Of a stretch of 59,473 nucleotides of DNA, positions 1 to 8,010 are shown in pieces (position 1 is the first letter of the stretch; every line of letters starts with the position of its first letter). A program made the position numbers and the translations under genes. This DNA is from JAJZCD01 sp964570005. Lineage in GTDB: Bacteria; Patescibacteriota; Saccharimonadia; Saccharimonadales; UBA4665. The stretch lies in NCBI GenBank assembly GCA_964570005.1, contig CAZMWE010000002.1, positions 1-59,473 on the forward strand, written 5' to 3'. Below the pieces are notes generated by a model. The model had not been told where the DNA came from. It did not search any database and saw only the letters and a list, made by a program, of their open reading frames with translations.

Positions 1-172
1 GAGTAGCTATCGTGCGGAATAGATAAGCGCTGAAAGCATATTAAGCGCGAAACTAGCCTCAAGATTAGATTTCCCTATGATCCCCCAGAAAGACTATCTG
101 GTTGATAGGCGCAAGGTGTACGCACAGCAATGTGTTTAGCCGAAGCGTACTAATAGGGACATTGACTTTTTA
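1..172 (+). rRNA. rrl: 23S rRNA, 3' end (partial)
   Basis: The first ~170 bases match the end of bacterial 23S rRNA: the CCTCAAGATTAGATTTCCC segment, GATAGGCGCAAGGTGTACGC, and the terminal CGTACTAATAGGGAC. These correspond to the last helices of domain VI. The 5' portion lies outside the window. The exact 3' end is not defined by sequence alone and was placed just after the terminal helix. A 5S gene follows on the same strand, so this is the tail of an rRNA operon. Confidence 0.9.
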
Positions 173-522
173 CGTTCTCTAGTCCGTTCACCCCCGTTGG
201 TGGGCAGGCTAGAGGAGTGCATTGACTGGTTATTGGTGTCTACCAAACGACACCTGTGATGTTTGTCACATTTGCTTTACATCTCGGTTTTTCCGGCGCA
301 TCATTTGTTTTAGGAGCACTAAAACAAAAATCATGGGCCCTTGAAACCAAAATGTGATCATTCAAATACGACTTCCGTCGTATGGACGCCGATCATCTCG
401 GCTCAGCTTTTGTTTTATTACGAGCTGGGAAGAGTAGGAACCGGTTTCGCTCTAAGCGAAACTTGGCTTTGCCAAAAGGTTGCGCTTAAGAACCCCGCTT
501 GCGGGTGTCTCAAGCCTGTGGC
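173..522 (+). other. 23S-5S internal transcribed spacer
   Basis: About 350 bases separate 23S from 5S, longer than is usual for this spacer. I see no tRNA in it. It holds several short hairpins: GTTTTAG/CTAAAAC near 308-328, GTTTCGC/GCGAAAC near 444-463, and CCCGC/GCGGG near 493-506. These could be processing stems. Two short open frames cross the region and the 5S gene but overlap the rRNA and have no coding signal. Confidence 0.6.
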
Positions 523-634
523 TCGGTGCCCATAGCGAGAGGGAAACACCTGTTCCCATACCGAACACAGCAGTTAAGCCTCTCAGCGGTTACAATACTT
601 GGGGTTCACCCCTGGGAAAATAGCACGGTGCCGT
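523..634 (+). rRNA. rrf: 5S rRNA
   Basis: The segment carries 5S signatures: CATAGCGAGAGGGAAACACC, CTGTTCCCATACCGAACACAG and GTTAAGCCTCTCAGCG. Its ends (CGGTGCC at 524-530 and GGTGCCG at 627-633) pair as helix I through two G-U wobbles. The length of about 112 nt is normal. A terminator follows immediately. Confidence 0.93.
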
Positions 635-640
635 ATTATA

Positions 641-672
641 GAAAAAGACTCCTCACGAGGAGTCTTTTTCTA
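641..672. terminator. Bidirectional intrinsic terminator (rRNA operon / DUF1697 gene)
   Basis: A perfect 13-bp stem (GAAAAAGACTCCT / AGGAGTCTTTTTC) with loop CACG is flanked by A and T tracts on both sides. It ends the rRNA transcript on the plus strand and the convergent minus-strand gene at 689-1231. Confidence 0.9.
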
Positions 673-688
673 TTCCACTGCAAAGTAG

Positions 689-1231
689 CTACATTTTGTT
701 GAGCGTGGTAAGTAGGCGCAATACGGTTTTGTAGGTGCGGGTGGTGATTTCTTTGCCAAACTCACGTTCGAGCCAGGCCATCATATTGGGAGTTTTTTCG
801 TGTGTTTGGTCCAGCGTGGCTGTCACGGCGCGGTCGTACAGCGCAAGTATTTCAAAGCCTTTACCGTCAGGCTTATACGGGAGTTTTGGTATGTTTTTCG
901 GCTGATTCTTCAGAAACGTAAGCGTAATATAGTGAGTAGGTCCTTGCGTAATTCCTGGAAACGGATTGGCATCGACTAGCTGCTGTAGCTCAGACTGAGA
1001 ACGGATAAAGACCTCGCGACTGAAGCCGAGCAGCTCAGGGAAGGCCCTCTCCACCATACTCTCAAGCCTTCCTGTATCCGTTATATCTGATTCAAACACC
1101 ACGTTCCCGCTCGTGATAACTGGACGCACGTCACTAAACCCGATGCTATCGAAAGCCATTTTAAGCTTCTGGCCGTGCATGTTTGGGTTACTGGGGCCGA
1201 TGCCGCGGATCATGGCTGCGTATTTCGTCAC
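689..1231 (-). CDS. DUF1697 family protein
   Basis: The 180-residue protein has the hallmarks of DUF1697 (YdbB-like): an N-terminal KYAAMIRGIGPSNPNMHG, then a SIGFSDVRPVITSGNVVFES segment, and a mid-region with the FIRSQSELQQLVDANPF pattern. The family has a ferredoxin-like fold and no established biochemical role. The start is a GTG at 1231. A TATACT hexamer on the minus strand (1243-1238) lies 6 bases before it and there is no Shine-Dalgarno sequence, so the mRNA looks leaderless. The gene converges with the rRNA operon and shares its terminator. Confidence 0.85.
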   Translation of the reverse strand: MTKYAAMIRGIGPSNPNMHGQKLKMAFDSIGFSDVRPVITSGNVVFESDITDTGRLESMVERAFPELLGFSREVFIRSQSELQQLVDANPFPGITQGPTHYITLTFLKNQPKNIPKLPYKPDGKGFEILALYDRAVTATLDQTHEKTPNMMAWLEREFGKEITTRTYKTVLRLLTTLNKM

Positions 1232-1270
1232 ACAGGCAGTATAACGAAGTGCAGGACGGGCAGGAAAGTG

Positions 1271-1299
1271 TTGACATAAGCATTAGCCTGTGTTATCAT
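1271..1299 (+). promoter_or_regulatory. Promoter of the KGG protein gene
   Basis: A consensus -35 TTGACA (1271-1276) and -10 TATCAT (1294-1299) are separated by 17 bp. Transcription would begin near 1306, giving a leader of about 90 nt. Confidence 0.75.
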
Positions 1300-1307
1300 A
1301 AGCATAA

Positions 1308-1368
1308 TTCGAAAGGATGAGAGGGTTTAAGAAGCCGGTGGAGGCTTATATAAACCCTCTTTTTCGAA
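1308..1368 (+). promoter_or_regulatory. Structured leader resembling an intrinsic terminator/attenuator
   Basis: The 5' UTR folds into three nested stems: TTCGAAA (1308-1314) with TTTCGAA (1362-1368), AGAGGGTTTA (1320-1329) with TAAACCCTCT (1351-1360), and AAGCC (1332-1336) with GGCTT (1343-1347). A T run (1360-1364) follows the main stem, so this looks like an intrinsic terminator placed before the ribosome binding site. No ligand or leader peptide could be identified. Confidence 0.6.
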
Positions 1369-1398
1369 TCTAAATAACTAATGGGAGGTGTTTCTAAC

Positions 1399-1620
1399 AT
1401 GGCTGGAACGAAAGCTGGCGGCAGGGCTGCCGCCGCAACCAACAAGAAGAAGTACGGCAGCGACTTTTACGCAAAGATCGGTGCCAAGGGTGGACAGAAC
1501 GGTCGCACCGGCGGTTTTGCCGCTGGCGAAGAGGGCCGCGAGCGCGCCCGCAAGTACGGTGCCATCGGTGGCCGCATTAGTCGCCGCACCAAGAAGACTG
1601 ATGTCGACCTGGCTGCTTAA
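1399..1620 (+). CDS. KGG-motif small basic protein (general stress protein-like)
   Basis: This 73-residue, Gly/Lys/Arg-rich protein has two KGG-type repeats (IGAKGGQNGRTGGFA and YGAIGGRISRRTKK), the pattern of KGG or stress-induced bacterial acidophilic repeat proteins. I chose the ATG at 1399 because GGGAGGTG at 1383-1390 sits 8 bases upstream. The in-frame ATG at 1381 overlaps that Shine-Dalgarno sequence. The family is linked to stress and possibly nucleic-acid binding, but its function is unproven. The gene has its own strong promoter, a structured leader and a terminator, so it is a free-standing unit and probably well expressed. Confidence 0.8.
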   Translation: MAGTKAGGRAAAATNKKKYGSDFYAKIGAKGGQNGRTGGFAAGEEGRERARKYGAIGGRISRRTKKTDVDLAA

Positions 1621-1638
1621 GCTAAGCCACGACAAGAC

Positions 1639-1672
1639 TACAAAAGGGCCCTGAAAGGGGCTCTTTTGCTTT
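1639..1672 (+). terminator. Intrinsic terminator of the KGG gene
   Basis: The arms CAAAAGGGCCC and GGGGCTCTTTTG pair (with G-U wobbles) around a short loop and end in T-rich sequence. The -10 of the next gene (TACAAT, 1672-1677) begins right at its tail. Confidence 0.75.
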
Positions 1673-1683
1673 ACAATAAGCGC

Positions 1684-2214
1684 ATGTCAGAGACATTTCC
1701 CAAATCTCGCGACCACCTCCTTTATATGTCAGAGGAAGCTGCCGCGTTTTATCCCCGTAACTTCTACCCCTTTGATAACTTTTCAGCCTTCCAGGTAGAG
1801 TGGCGGGGGCGGTTATGGCCAACGGTAGAGCATGTGTACCAGGCAAGCAAGTTTTTCGACACAGCACCTGAAGTTGCCGAAGCAGTGTTTAGCGCCATTT
1901 CTCCCCATGATGCGTATAAGTTCGGTCAGGTACACAAACATCGTCGCCCAGCTGATTGGGAGAAAGTAAAAGTAGGTGTCATGGAAGAAATTGTTCGCGC
2001 AAAAGTTTCCCAGCATTACTACGTCCAGAAAAAGCTCCTCGAAACGGGTAATCGGGCAATCATAGAAGATTCACCGAAAGACAGTTTCTGGGGGTGGGGA
2101 CCAAATCGTGACTTGGAAAACGGTAATGCGCTGGGTAAGATCTGGATGAAACTGCGCACCGAACTCCAGCTCGGCCAGATCGCTTTACTGCCCGAACCTT
2201 CCTACGAGGTTTAG
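1684..2214 (+). CDS. NADAR family N-glycosidase-like protein (YbiA-like)
   Basis: The 176-residue protein matches the NADAR/YbiA fold: FDNFSAFQVEWRGRLWPTVEHVYQASKF near the N-terminus, then WEKVKVGVMEEIVRAK, and a C-terminal DSFWGWGPNRDLENGNALGKIWMKLR. Characterised NADAR enzymes cleave N-glycosidic bonds, either of riboflavin-pathway intermediates or of ADP-ribosyl-guanine. The conserved Glu of the VEHVYQA motif and the WGWG block are present. The ATG at 1684 has TACAAT 6 bases upstream and no Shine-Dalgarno sequence, so leaderless initiation is likely. The gene is isolated, and its substrate cannot be told from context. Confidence 0.85.
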   Translation: MSETFPKSRDHLLYMSEEAAAFYPRNFYPFDNFSAFQVEWRGRLWPTVEHVYQASKFFDTAPEVAEAVFSAISPHDAYKFGQVHKHRRPADWEKVKVGVMEEIVRAKVSQHYYVQKKLLETGNRAIIEDSPKDSFWGWGPNRDLENGNALGKIWMKLRTELQLGQIALLPEPSYEV

Positions 2215-2263
2215 TTTTGCTTGCGGTAGAGGGATGAATAATAGTAGCCGGTGGTAAGACATT

Positions 2264-2761
2264 CTAGGTGGTTTTGAGACGGTACGGGCGGCAAAGCCGA
2301 TTGCGGCTGACCTGCCACTCGGCACTACAGTTATGGCAGTGATAGGAACGCGGCGAGGTTTGCAGAGAACGGGTGAAGCAAGTGGGGCAGGTGGCGCGCA
2401 GATGGAGCCAATCACGGTAGGTGTCCAGGCAGTCCTGCACGTAGTCTTCGTCTATCTCTAGCTCGTAATTGGCCGCAAGTTCGTGGGCTTTGGCCCAGGC
2501 AGCGGCTTCCATCTGTAGTAACTGGATGTCGTAGCGGTAATCGGCATGACCAAGCAGTCCGTGGCCGAGTTCGTGCAGGAGCGCCCAGGCGCCGCGACTG
2601 CTGGTAGCGGCTGATTTTTTGAATGAAACGTGCTTAGACCCGGCGTGCCACGAGAATCGCCCGCCTTCCACAAAAGCAAAGTCCGGATGATCCGCGGCTA
2701 TGCGGCTGATGAGCGTATCCAGGCTGGCTGCCACAGTCTGGCGTTCGACGGTTTTACGCAT
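2264..2761 (-). CDS. Zinc metallopeptidase with C-terminal zinc ribbon (ImmA/IrrE-like)
   Basis: This is a 165-residue protein. The zincin motif HELGHGLLGH lies in its middle, followed by a MEAAAWAKAHELAANYEL helix with the downstream acidic residues typical of COG2856/ImmA-IrrE peptidases. A C-terminal CPTC...CHNC pair forms a likely zinc ribbon, which is not universal in the family. I chose the ATG at 2761, which overlaps the end of the upstream ROK gene by 8 bases. Translation is therefore probably coupled to it. ImmA-like proteases often cleave a repressor, but none is adjacent. Confidence 0.8.
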   Translation of the reverse strand: MRKTVERQTVAASLDTLISRIAADHPDFAFVEGGRFSWHAGSKHVSFKKSAATSSRGAWALLHELGHGLLGHADYRYDIQLLQMEAAAWAKAHELAANYELEIDEDYVQDCLDTYRDWLHLRATCPTCFTRSLQTSPRSYHCHNCSAEWQVSRNRLCRPYRLKTT

Positions 2762-3566
2762 ACACGCTCCGGGCCAGGTCGTAGCAGCCGTAGACCACTG
2801 CTTCCTCGGGGCGCTGAGCTTGCAGGATGGGTGGAATAGGTACCATGGGCGTGGCGTATTTGTTGAGCGCCGCCACCAACAAGTCATGATATTTGGGCAA
2901 GTAATGTCCCACACCGCCGCCGATTACGATGACATCGGGTCTGGTGACTGCCAACAACTGCATAAAACCCGGCACCCAGTCTTTGACGATAGCCCGCCAG
3001 GTGGTTGTACTGCTGATTTCAGAGGCTTTTTTGCCGTAGCGTTCGTAAATGGCTTTGCCGCTGGCAAAACTTTCCCACTTGATAAGCTTGTCGCCGCGCT
3101 GGAGCAGCATTTGGCCGGGTTCTACATCGGCCATATTTGGATCGATTCGCTTGTCGATGATAAGCCCCCCTCCGATGCCGGTACTGATGGTGAGGTATAA
3201 CACTTTGGCGTGCTTGTCTTCGAGCAACATGGCCTCGGACAGCCCTGCCAGACTGGCATCGTTTTCGAGCAGCATGGGGCAGTGGACGATACGTTCGATG
3301 TCGCGTTGGAGTAGCACGTGCTGCCACTTAAGGTTGCCGCCTTGCTCGAACCGGCCCTTTTTGCGGTCAATTTCGCCCGGTGCGGCGATGCAACCGGCAC
3401 GGAAGTCTTGCAGGGGCATCTGGTCTTGCAACGTGTGCTTGAGGGCTTTTAGAAAATCATCGTAGTTCGGTGGCGTTTCGAAACGGAGGGAAACAAGGAT
3501 TACGCCGTGTTGATCCAGGGCTGCCACTAATGTTTTGGTTCCCCCAATATCGATGCCCAAATACAT
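2754..3566 (-). CDS. ROK family sugar kinase-like protein lacking the zinc motif
   Basis: The 270-residue protein opens with the ATP-binding MYLGIDIGGTKTLVA. It has the ROK catalytic loop as LENDASLAGLSEA (Asp in ENDA) and the TISTGIGGGLIIDK block, then a C-terminal PDVIVIGGGVGHYLP. Normal ROK kinases carry an HxCGxxGCxE zinc site after the GGG block. Here the equivalent stretch (about residues 148-178) contains no Cys or His ligands. It may be a divergent sugar kinase or a non-catalytic relative. A TACACT -10 lies 6 bases before the ATG, suggesting a leaderless mRNA. It is the first gene of a pair with the zinc protease. Confidence 0.8.
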   Translation of the reverse strand: MYLGIDIGGTKTLVAALDQHGVILVSLRFETPPNYDDFLKALKHTLQDQMPLQDFRAGCIAAPGEIDRKKGRFEQGGNLKWQHVLLQRDIERIVHCPMLLENDASLAGLSEAMLLEDKHAKVLYLTISTGIGGGLIIDKRIDPNMADVEPGQMLLQRGDKLIKWESFASGKAIYERYGKKASEISSTTTWRAIVKDWVPGFMQLLAVTRPDVIVIGGGVGHYLPKYHDLLVAALNKYATPMVPIPPILQAQRPEEAVVYGCYDLARSVYA

Positions 3567-3667
3567 ATGCTTAGTGTAGCATGGTATGCCTTCTGCCTGG
3601 CGCTTGCCGGGAGGCTGGGGGTGAGCCCCTACTTGACTATATGGTAATATTATGCTAATGTTAAAAA

Positions 3668-3997
3668 ATGCAAATTGATTATCTCCCAGATGACCTTGGT
3701 GATGGCATATGGAGTATGCGGCTTGATGTGCTCCCGGATAATCTTGATGATGAAGCCCGGCCGTCTACAGGCTGGGAAGGCCTCAAGGCTGGTGATATAG
3801 GCTTGGATGCTGAGGGGCTCCGCCTCGCAGTAGCTTTGGGCGACAAAATGGATGCGGCAGTAGGGCCAATAAGGCTCCGACCTGAGACTAGGCGAGATCC
3901 TGACGGTACAGTGGTGCAGGACTTAGGAAGGATGGGTATAAGTGCAGCAGCGCTCAGGCATGCGGATACTGCCCCGGGCGGGGTACGCCAGCTCTAA
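3668..3997 (+). CDS. Hypothetical acidic protein
   Basis: This 109-residue ORF is not recognised. It has an Asp-rich N-terminus (DYLPDDLGDGIWSMRLDVLP) and no membrane segment or cysteine. Support for its being real is a plausible promoter, TTGACT (3633-3638), 17 bp, TAATGT (3656-3661). This would start transcription at or next to the ATG at 3668, the leaderless arrangement seen for other genes here. No Shine-Dalgarno sequence is present. No overlapping ORF competes strongly. Confidence 0.45.
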   Translation: MQIDYLPDDLGDGIWSMRLDVLPDNLDDEARPSTGWEGLKAGDIGLDAEGLRLAVALGDKMDAAVGPIRLRPETRRDPDGTVVQDLGRMGISAAALRHADTAPGGVRQL

Positions 3998-4065
3998 TAC
4001 GCATGTTACAGCGCTGTCTCTCGTTTGTTTAGTTGGCCCATGATTTGGTTTTTGGTATGGCAAGT

Positions 4066-4166
4066 CACGCTTTGCCTTATCTCCGTTCCTACGGTATCTC
4101 TCCGAGATACCACACGGTACTCGGTGAATCAAAGCAAGCTTTGCTTCACCTCCGTTCCTCTGGTAT
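4066..4166 (+). repeat. Imperfect tandem 32-bp repeats with two hairpins upstream of rpsA
   Basis: Units at 4066-4097 and 4135-4166 match at about 26 of 32 positions, sharing CTCCGTTCCT and GGTAT. Between and within them are a perfect hairpin GGTATCTC/GAGATACC (4093-4111) and a longer one pairing 4124-4135 with 4138-4149. The second unit contributes both promoter boxes of rpsA. Confidence 0.6.
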
Positions 4167-4169
4167 AAT
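4141..4169 (+). promoter_or_regulatory. Promoter of rpsA
   Basis: TTGCTT (4141-4146) and TATAAT (4164-4169) are separated by 17 bp. The leader would be about 85 nt, with the start codon at 4260. Confidence 0.7.
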
Positions 4170-4259
4170 AAGAACCAATCTTATGGGCGTTTACAGGAGT
4201 GCCGGCGACGGCGCCCTGATGCCTGCAGGAAATACACTTGAAAGGGGCATCATAAGAAC

Positions 4260-5324
4260 ATGCCAAAATCATCAACAATAACAATGGACGAGCTGCTGGC
4301 TGGCAGTGACGTCAAACAACTCGAGACGGGAGATGTCATCGAAGGCTCTGTCGAGAGCGTGCGTAAGCATCAGGTCTGGATTGACTTGGGCCCGCGCGGC
4401 GTCGGCGTAGTCATGCGCCGCGAAGTCGGCCACGGCCAGAACCTGGAAGAGGGCGCTACCGTGACTGTCAGTGTCATCGACCCGGAAATGGACGAGGGCT
4501 ACGCGTTGCTCAGCATGCGCCGGGCCGCCAAAGACCGCGGTTGGGACGAAGTCCAGCGTATCTTTGACGCCGGTGAAATCGTGGAGATTACTCCTTACGA
4601 CGCAAACCGCGGTGGTCTGCTTGTAGAGCTGGAAGGCATCCGTGGCTTCTTGCCGGTAAGCCAACTGGCTGCTGGCCACTACCCACGTGTAAGTGGTGCT
4701 GACAAGGACGAAATCCTGCAGAAGCTCAATCAGCTGACCGGCAAACCGATCCGCGTCCGCGTGCTGGATGTCAGCCGCAAGGATAACAAGCTTATCTTCT
4801 CTGAGAAGGAAGCGGTTAAGGACGACATGCAGGCCCGCTTTGCCGAACTAAAGGTCGGCGACGTGGTGGAGGGCGTGGTGACCGGCGTGATCGACTTCGG
4901 TGCATTCGTGAACGTGGATGGCATTGAAGGCCTGATTCACATCAGTGAAATCAGCTGGGAGCGCGTGGAAAACCCGCGCGACTACGTGAAGGTCGGCGAA
5001 ACACTTAAGGCAAAGATCATTGCCATCGACAAGGATCGCCTGAGTCTATCCTTGAAGCAAATGAGTGAAGACCCGTGGCTGAAAGAGGTCAAAGCCTTCA
5101 ACAAGGGCGACCTCGTGGAAGGTAAGATCACCCGCATCACGCCGTTTGGAGCCTTTGTGCAGCTGAGCCCGAGCGTGGAAGCATTGGTACATGTCAGCGA
5201 AATGGGTGATGATGATCACATCGACCCGGAAAAGATTTTCCAGCTGAACGAGAAGAAGAAGTTCAAGGTGCTCGACATCGACACCGAAGCGCGCAAGATC
5301 TCACTCAGCTTGAAGCAGAAGTAA
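4260..5324 (+). CDS. rpsA: 30S ribosomal protein S1-type RNA-binding protein (four S1 domains)
   Basis: The 354-residue protein consists of four S1 OB-fold repeats, beginning near residues 21, 106, 193 and 278. The later two have the canonical GVVTGVIDFGAFVNVDGIEG and GKITRITPFGAFVQLSPSVE strands. S1 binds mRNA at the 30S platform and promotes initiation. Four domains, rather than the six of E. coli, is usual outside Proteobacteria. The ATG at 4260 follows GAAAGGGG at 4240-4247, a rather distant Shine-Dalgarno sequence. It lies directly upstream of infB (50 bp gap), and the two probably form a translation-initiation operon. Confidence 0.93.
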   Translation: MPKSSTITMDELLAGSDVKQLETGDVIEGSVESVRKHQVWIDLGPRGVGVVMRREVGHGQNLEEGATVTVSVIDPEMDEGYALLSMRRAAKDRGWDEVQRIFDAGEIVEITPYDANRGGLLVELEGIRGFLPVSQLAAGHYPRVSGADKDEILQKLNQLTGKPIRVRVLDVSRKDNKLIFSEKEAVKDDMQARFAELKVGDVVEGVVTGVIDFGAFVNVDGIEGLIHISEISWERVENPRDYVKVGETLKAKIIAIDKDRLSLSLKQMSEDPWLKEVKAFNKGDLVEGKITRITPFGAFVQLSPSVEALVHVSEMGDDDHIDPEKIFQLNEKKKFKVLDIDTEARKISLSLKQK

Positions 5325-5374
5325 AATAATGCTGTAAACATCAGCTTAGCCGTCAGGCGGAAAGGGAGTGACGA

Positions 5375-7135
5375 GTGGCAACGACAATCCAAATCGAAGA
5401 CAACATCACCGTCGGCTCTCTGGCCGAGCAGTTACGTTTACCCGTAACACGCCTGATCGGCGAGCTGATGAAAAACGGTATTATGGCCACGATCAACGAG
5501 CGGCTCGATTTCGACACTGCACAGATCATTGTAGGCGAACTGGGCCTGGATATTGAACTGGAGCATAAGAAGGCTGAGGCGGAGCCGGTCAAGCGCGAAA
5601 AGCGTAGTGCCAGCGCAAATGCCACGCAGCGACCGCCCGTGGTAGCGGTGATGGGCCACGTTGATCACGGCAAAACCAGCCTGCTTGACGCTATCCGCGG
5701 TGCGCAAGTCGCGAAAGGCGAAGCTGGCGGCATTACCCAGCACATCAGCGCGTACCAGATTGAGCATAACGGCCGCCTGATCACCTTCTTGGATACGCCG
5801 GGGCACGAGGCATTCGCTGCGATTCGCGAACATGGCGCACATTTGACAGACATTGTGATTATTGTGGTGGCGGCGGACGACGGAGTAAAGCCGCAGACCA
5901 TCGAGGCCATCCGCTATGCCCGCAACGCGGGTACGCGCATTGTGGTTGCCGTCAATAAAATCGACAAAGAAGGCGCTAACGAAGCACTAGTAAAGCAACA
6001 GCTAGCTGAACAAAACCTGCTGGTTGAAGAATGGGGTGGTGACATCGTGGCCGTGCCGGTCAGCGCTAAAACTGGGCAGGGAATTCCGGGGTTACTCGAC
6101 ATGCTCCTGCTAGTGGCGGACGTGGAAGAATTGAAGGCTGATGCGACCGTACCGGCGCGGGGACTGATCATCGAAGCGCATGTGGAAACCGGCCGCGGAC
6201 CAATCGCTCATGCCCTCATTGAAGAGGGAACATTGCGGCCTGGCCACTTCATCGTGGCGGGCGGCACGTATGCCAAAATACGTAACCTAGAAGATACAGC
6301 AGGTAAGCCTGTGAAGGAGGCTGGTCCGAGCACACCGGTGGTTATCAGCGGGTTTAAGACGCTACCGGAATTCGGTGATGCGTTCAGTGTGGTCGCGACC
6401 GAAAAAGCAGCACGCACACAGGCAGCGAGCGTGGCGTCTGAACGTGCTAACGGTGGCGGCCGTTCGGACATGAGCAGTTCAGAGCTGCTGCGCATTATCT
6501 CCCGCTCCGACAAACTGCAGGAACTACCAATTATTATTAAGGCAGACGTGCAAGGCTCGCTTACCAGCGTGGCTGACAGTCTCAAGAGCGTCGAAACCGA
6601 AGAGGTTGCGGTGCGCATCGTGGGCTCTGGCGTGGGCGTGGTGAGCGAGAACGATATCCATCTGGCTCACAGTGCCGAGGCGATTATTTACGGATTTAAT
6701 ATCACAGCGGCGCCTAACATACGGCGTTTAGCTAGCCGAGATCAAGTGTCTATCCGGCTTTATAACGTCATATATGAGCTTATAGATGATGTAAAGACTG
6801 AGCTTAGTAAGCTCCTGATCGACGAAATTGTCGAAAAGGATATGGGCGAGCTGGAAGTAAAGGGCATATTCAAAACGACTAAAACTGAAGTTATTGCCGG
6901 TGGCGAAGTCAAAAGCGGCATCCTAAAGGCACCGGCGTTCGTGCGGATTTACCGTGGCAAACAGCTGGTTGGTGAAGCGGAACTTACGGGCTTGAAGCGC
7001 GGGCCGAACGCCGCGACTGATTTAGCGGAAGGCGAGTTGGGCGGCGTCAGCCTGAAAACCGCGAACCGGCTGGTACTTGAGCTGGGCGACCGGGTTAGCT
7101 TCTTTACACGCGAAACTGTGGAGCGTACCTTGTGA
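5375..7135 (+). CDS. infB: Translation initiation factor IF-2
   Basis: The 586-residue GTPase delivers initiator fMet-tRNA to the 30S subunit. It has the short bacterial N-terminal domain (residues ~8-60), G1 GHVDHGKT (94-101), G3 DTPGHEAF (140-147), G4 NKID (194-197), and the beta-barrel and C-terminal tRNA-binding domains, ending RVSFFTRETVERTL. The long linker of enterobacterial IF-2 is missing, as in most small genomes. The start is GTG at 5375 behind GGAAAGGGAG. fmt and def, which make and process fMet, are encoded nearby. Confidence 0.96.
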   Translation: MATTIQIEDNITVGSLAEQLRLPVTRLIGELMKNGIMATINERLDFDTAQIIVGELGLDIELEHKKAEAEPVKREKRSASANATQRPPVVAVMGHVDHGKTSLLDAIRGAQVAKGEAGGITQHISAYQIEHNGRLITFLDTPGHEAFAAIREHGAHLTDIVIIVVAADDGVKPQTIEAIRYARNAGTRIVVAVNKIDKEGANEALVKQQLAEQNLLVEEWGGDIVAVPVSAKTGQGIPGLLDMLLLVADVEELKADATVPARGLIIEAHVETGRGPIAHALIEEGTLRPGHFIVAGGTYAKIRNLEDTAGKPVKEAGPSTPVVISGFKTLPEFGDAFSVVATEKAARTQAASVASERANGGGRSDMSSSELLRIISRSDKLQELPIIIKADVQGSLTSVADSLKSVETEEVAVRIVGSGVGVVSENDIHLAHSAEAIIYGFNITAAPNIRRLASRDQVSIRLYNVIYELIDDVKTELSKLLIDEIVEKDMGELEVKGIFKTTKTEVIAGGEVKSGILKAPAFVRIYRGKQLVGEAELTGLKRGPNAATDLAEGELGGVSLKTANRLVLELGDRVSFFTRETVERTL

Positions 7136-7279
7136 CCTACGTGGCTGGTACATTTTGGGCGAGAATCTGTACTCCTCACTCCGTTGTATTTCTAATACGC
7201 CCACGTTCCGGTGCTCGATTTTCATTCCAAACAGCACTCAGCTACATAGGTCATACAGTCGGAGTATAATGAGGTTTAT

Positions 7280-7924
7280 ATGTTGAAACTCGATAATAAT
7301 TTGCTGGATGAACTGGGGTTGGGCGGCTTGCCGGCCGACCAAAAGCAAACGATGCTCCAGCATATCTACGACACGCTGGAGCTGCGTGTCGGTACGCGGC
7401 TCGCCAACCAAATGACAGATCAGCAGCTCGATGAATTCGAGCGATTCATTGATACCGGCGGTGATGCCAATCAGGCGCAGGCGCTGCAGTGGCTGGAGAC
7501 TAATCTACCTAACTATAAGGAAGTGGTGAATCAGGTGTTTGAGGAACTGAAAGCCGAAATCAAGCAGATGGCACCGCAGATTATGACGGCCAGTACGCCT
7601 GCCGGGCAGCAAACGGCTGTCACTCAGTCTACCCAACAACCGGCGGTTGCCGCCCAGCCCGCACACCAGGTGCCCCAGCACCATCAGGCGCAGCCGTATA
7701 CACACACGCCATCCGCCGGGACAGCACAGTCAGGACCGCAAACCACTTCGGTTAACCAGCCGGATCCGGCTGGTTATTGGACGCCATCGCAACAACCGGC
7801 TCAGCCTCAGCAGCCTGCCCAAGATGGGCAAGGGCAGGGAATGGGTGGTCGGCAAATCTATCAGTTCCCGACTCAGCAACCGCCCGCCGGACCTGGTGGC
7901 CACCAGGATCAGCGTGCTACTTAA
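7280..7924 (+). CDS. DUF5663-type protein with Pro/Gln-rich tail
   Basis: The N-terminal ~90 residues (LLDELGLGGLPADQKQTMLQ, then ELRVGTRLANQMTDQQLDEF) match my memory of the DUF5663 domain, a helical domain frequent in CPR genomes. The rest (residues ~105-214) is low-complexity Pro/Gln/Ala/Thr sequence and is probably disordered. There is no signal peptide or membrane segment. TATAAT (7265-7270) ends 9 bases before the ATG and only a weak GAGG precedes it, so the leader is at most a few bases. Function unknown. Confidence 0.75.
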   Translation: MLKLDNNLLDELGLGGLPADQKQTMLQHIYDTLELRVGTRLANQMTDQQLDEFERFIDTGGDANQAQALQWLETNLPNYKEVVNQVFEELKAEIKQMAPQIMTASTPAGQQTAVTQSTQQPAVAAQPAHQVPQHHQAQPYTHTPSAGTAQSGPQTTSVNQPDPAGYWTPSQQPAQPQQPAQDGQGQGMGGRQIYQFPTQQPPAGPGGHQDQRAT

Positions 7925-7933
7925 AATATTCGA

Positions 7934-8010
7934 GGGGTATTAGCTCAGTTGACTAGAGCGCGGCATTCGCATTGCCGAGGTCGGGGGTTTGAGTCCCCCA
8001 TACTCCACCA
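7934..8010 (+). tRNA. tRNA-Ala (anticodon CGC)
   Basis: The 77-nt cloverleaf has acceptor GGGGTAT/ATACTCC containing the alanine identity pair G3-U70. It also has D arm GCTC/GAGC, anticodon stem CGGCA/TGCCG with loop TTCGCAT (anticodon CGC at 7968-7970), T arm GGGGG/CCCCC, and an encoded CCA end. It reads GCG codons. Confidence 0.95.

Noticed and set aside
341..702. Two short plus-strand frames across the 23S-5S spacer and 5S gene
   Set aside because: They overlap the 5S rRNA and the terminator and have no coding character.
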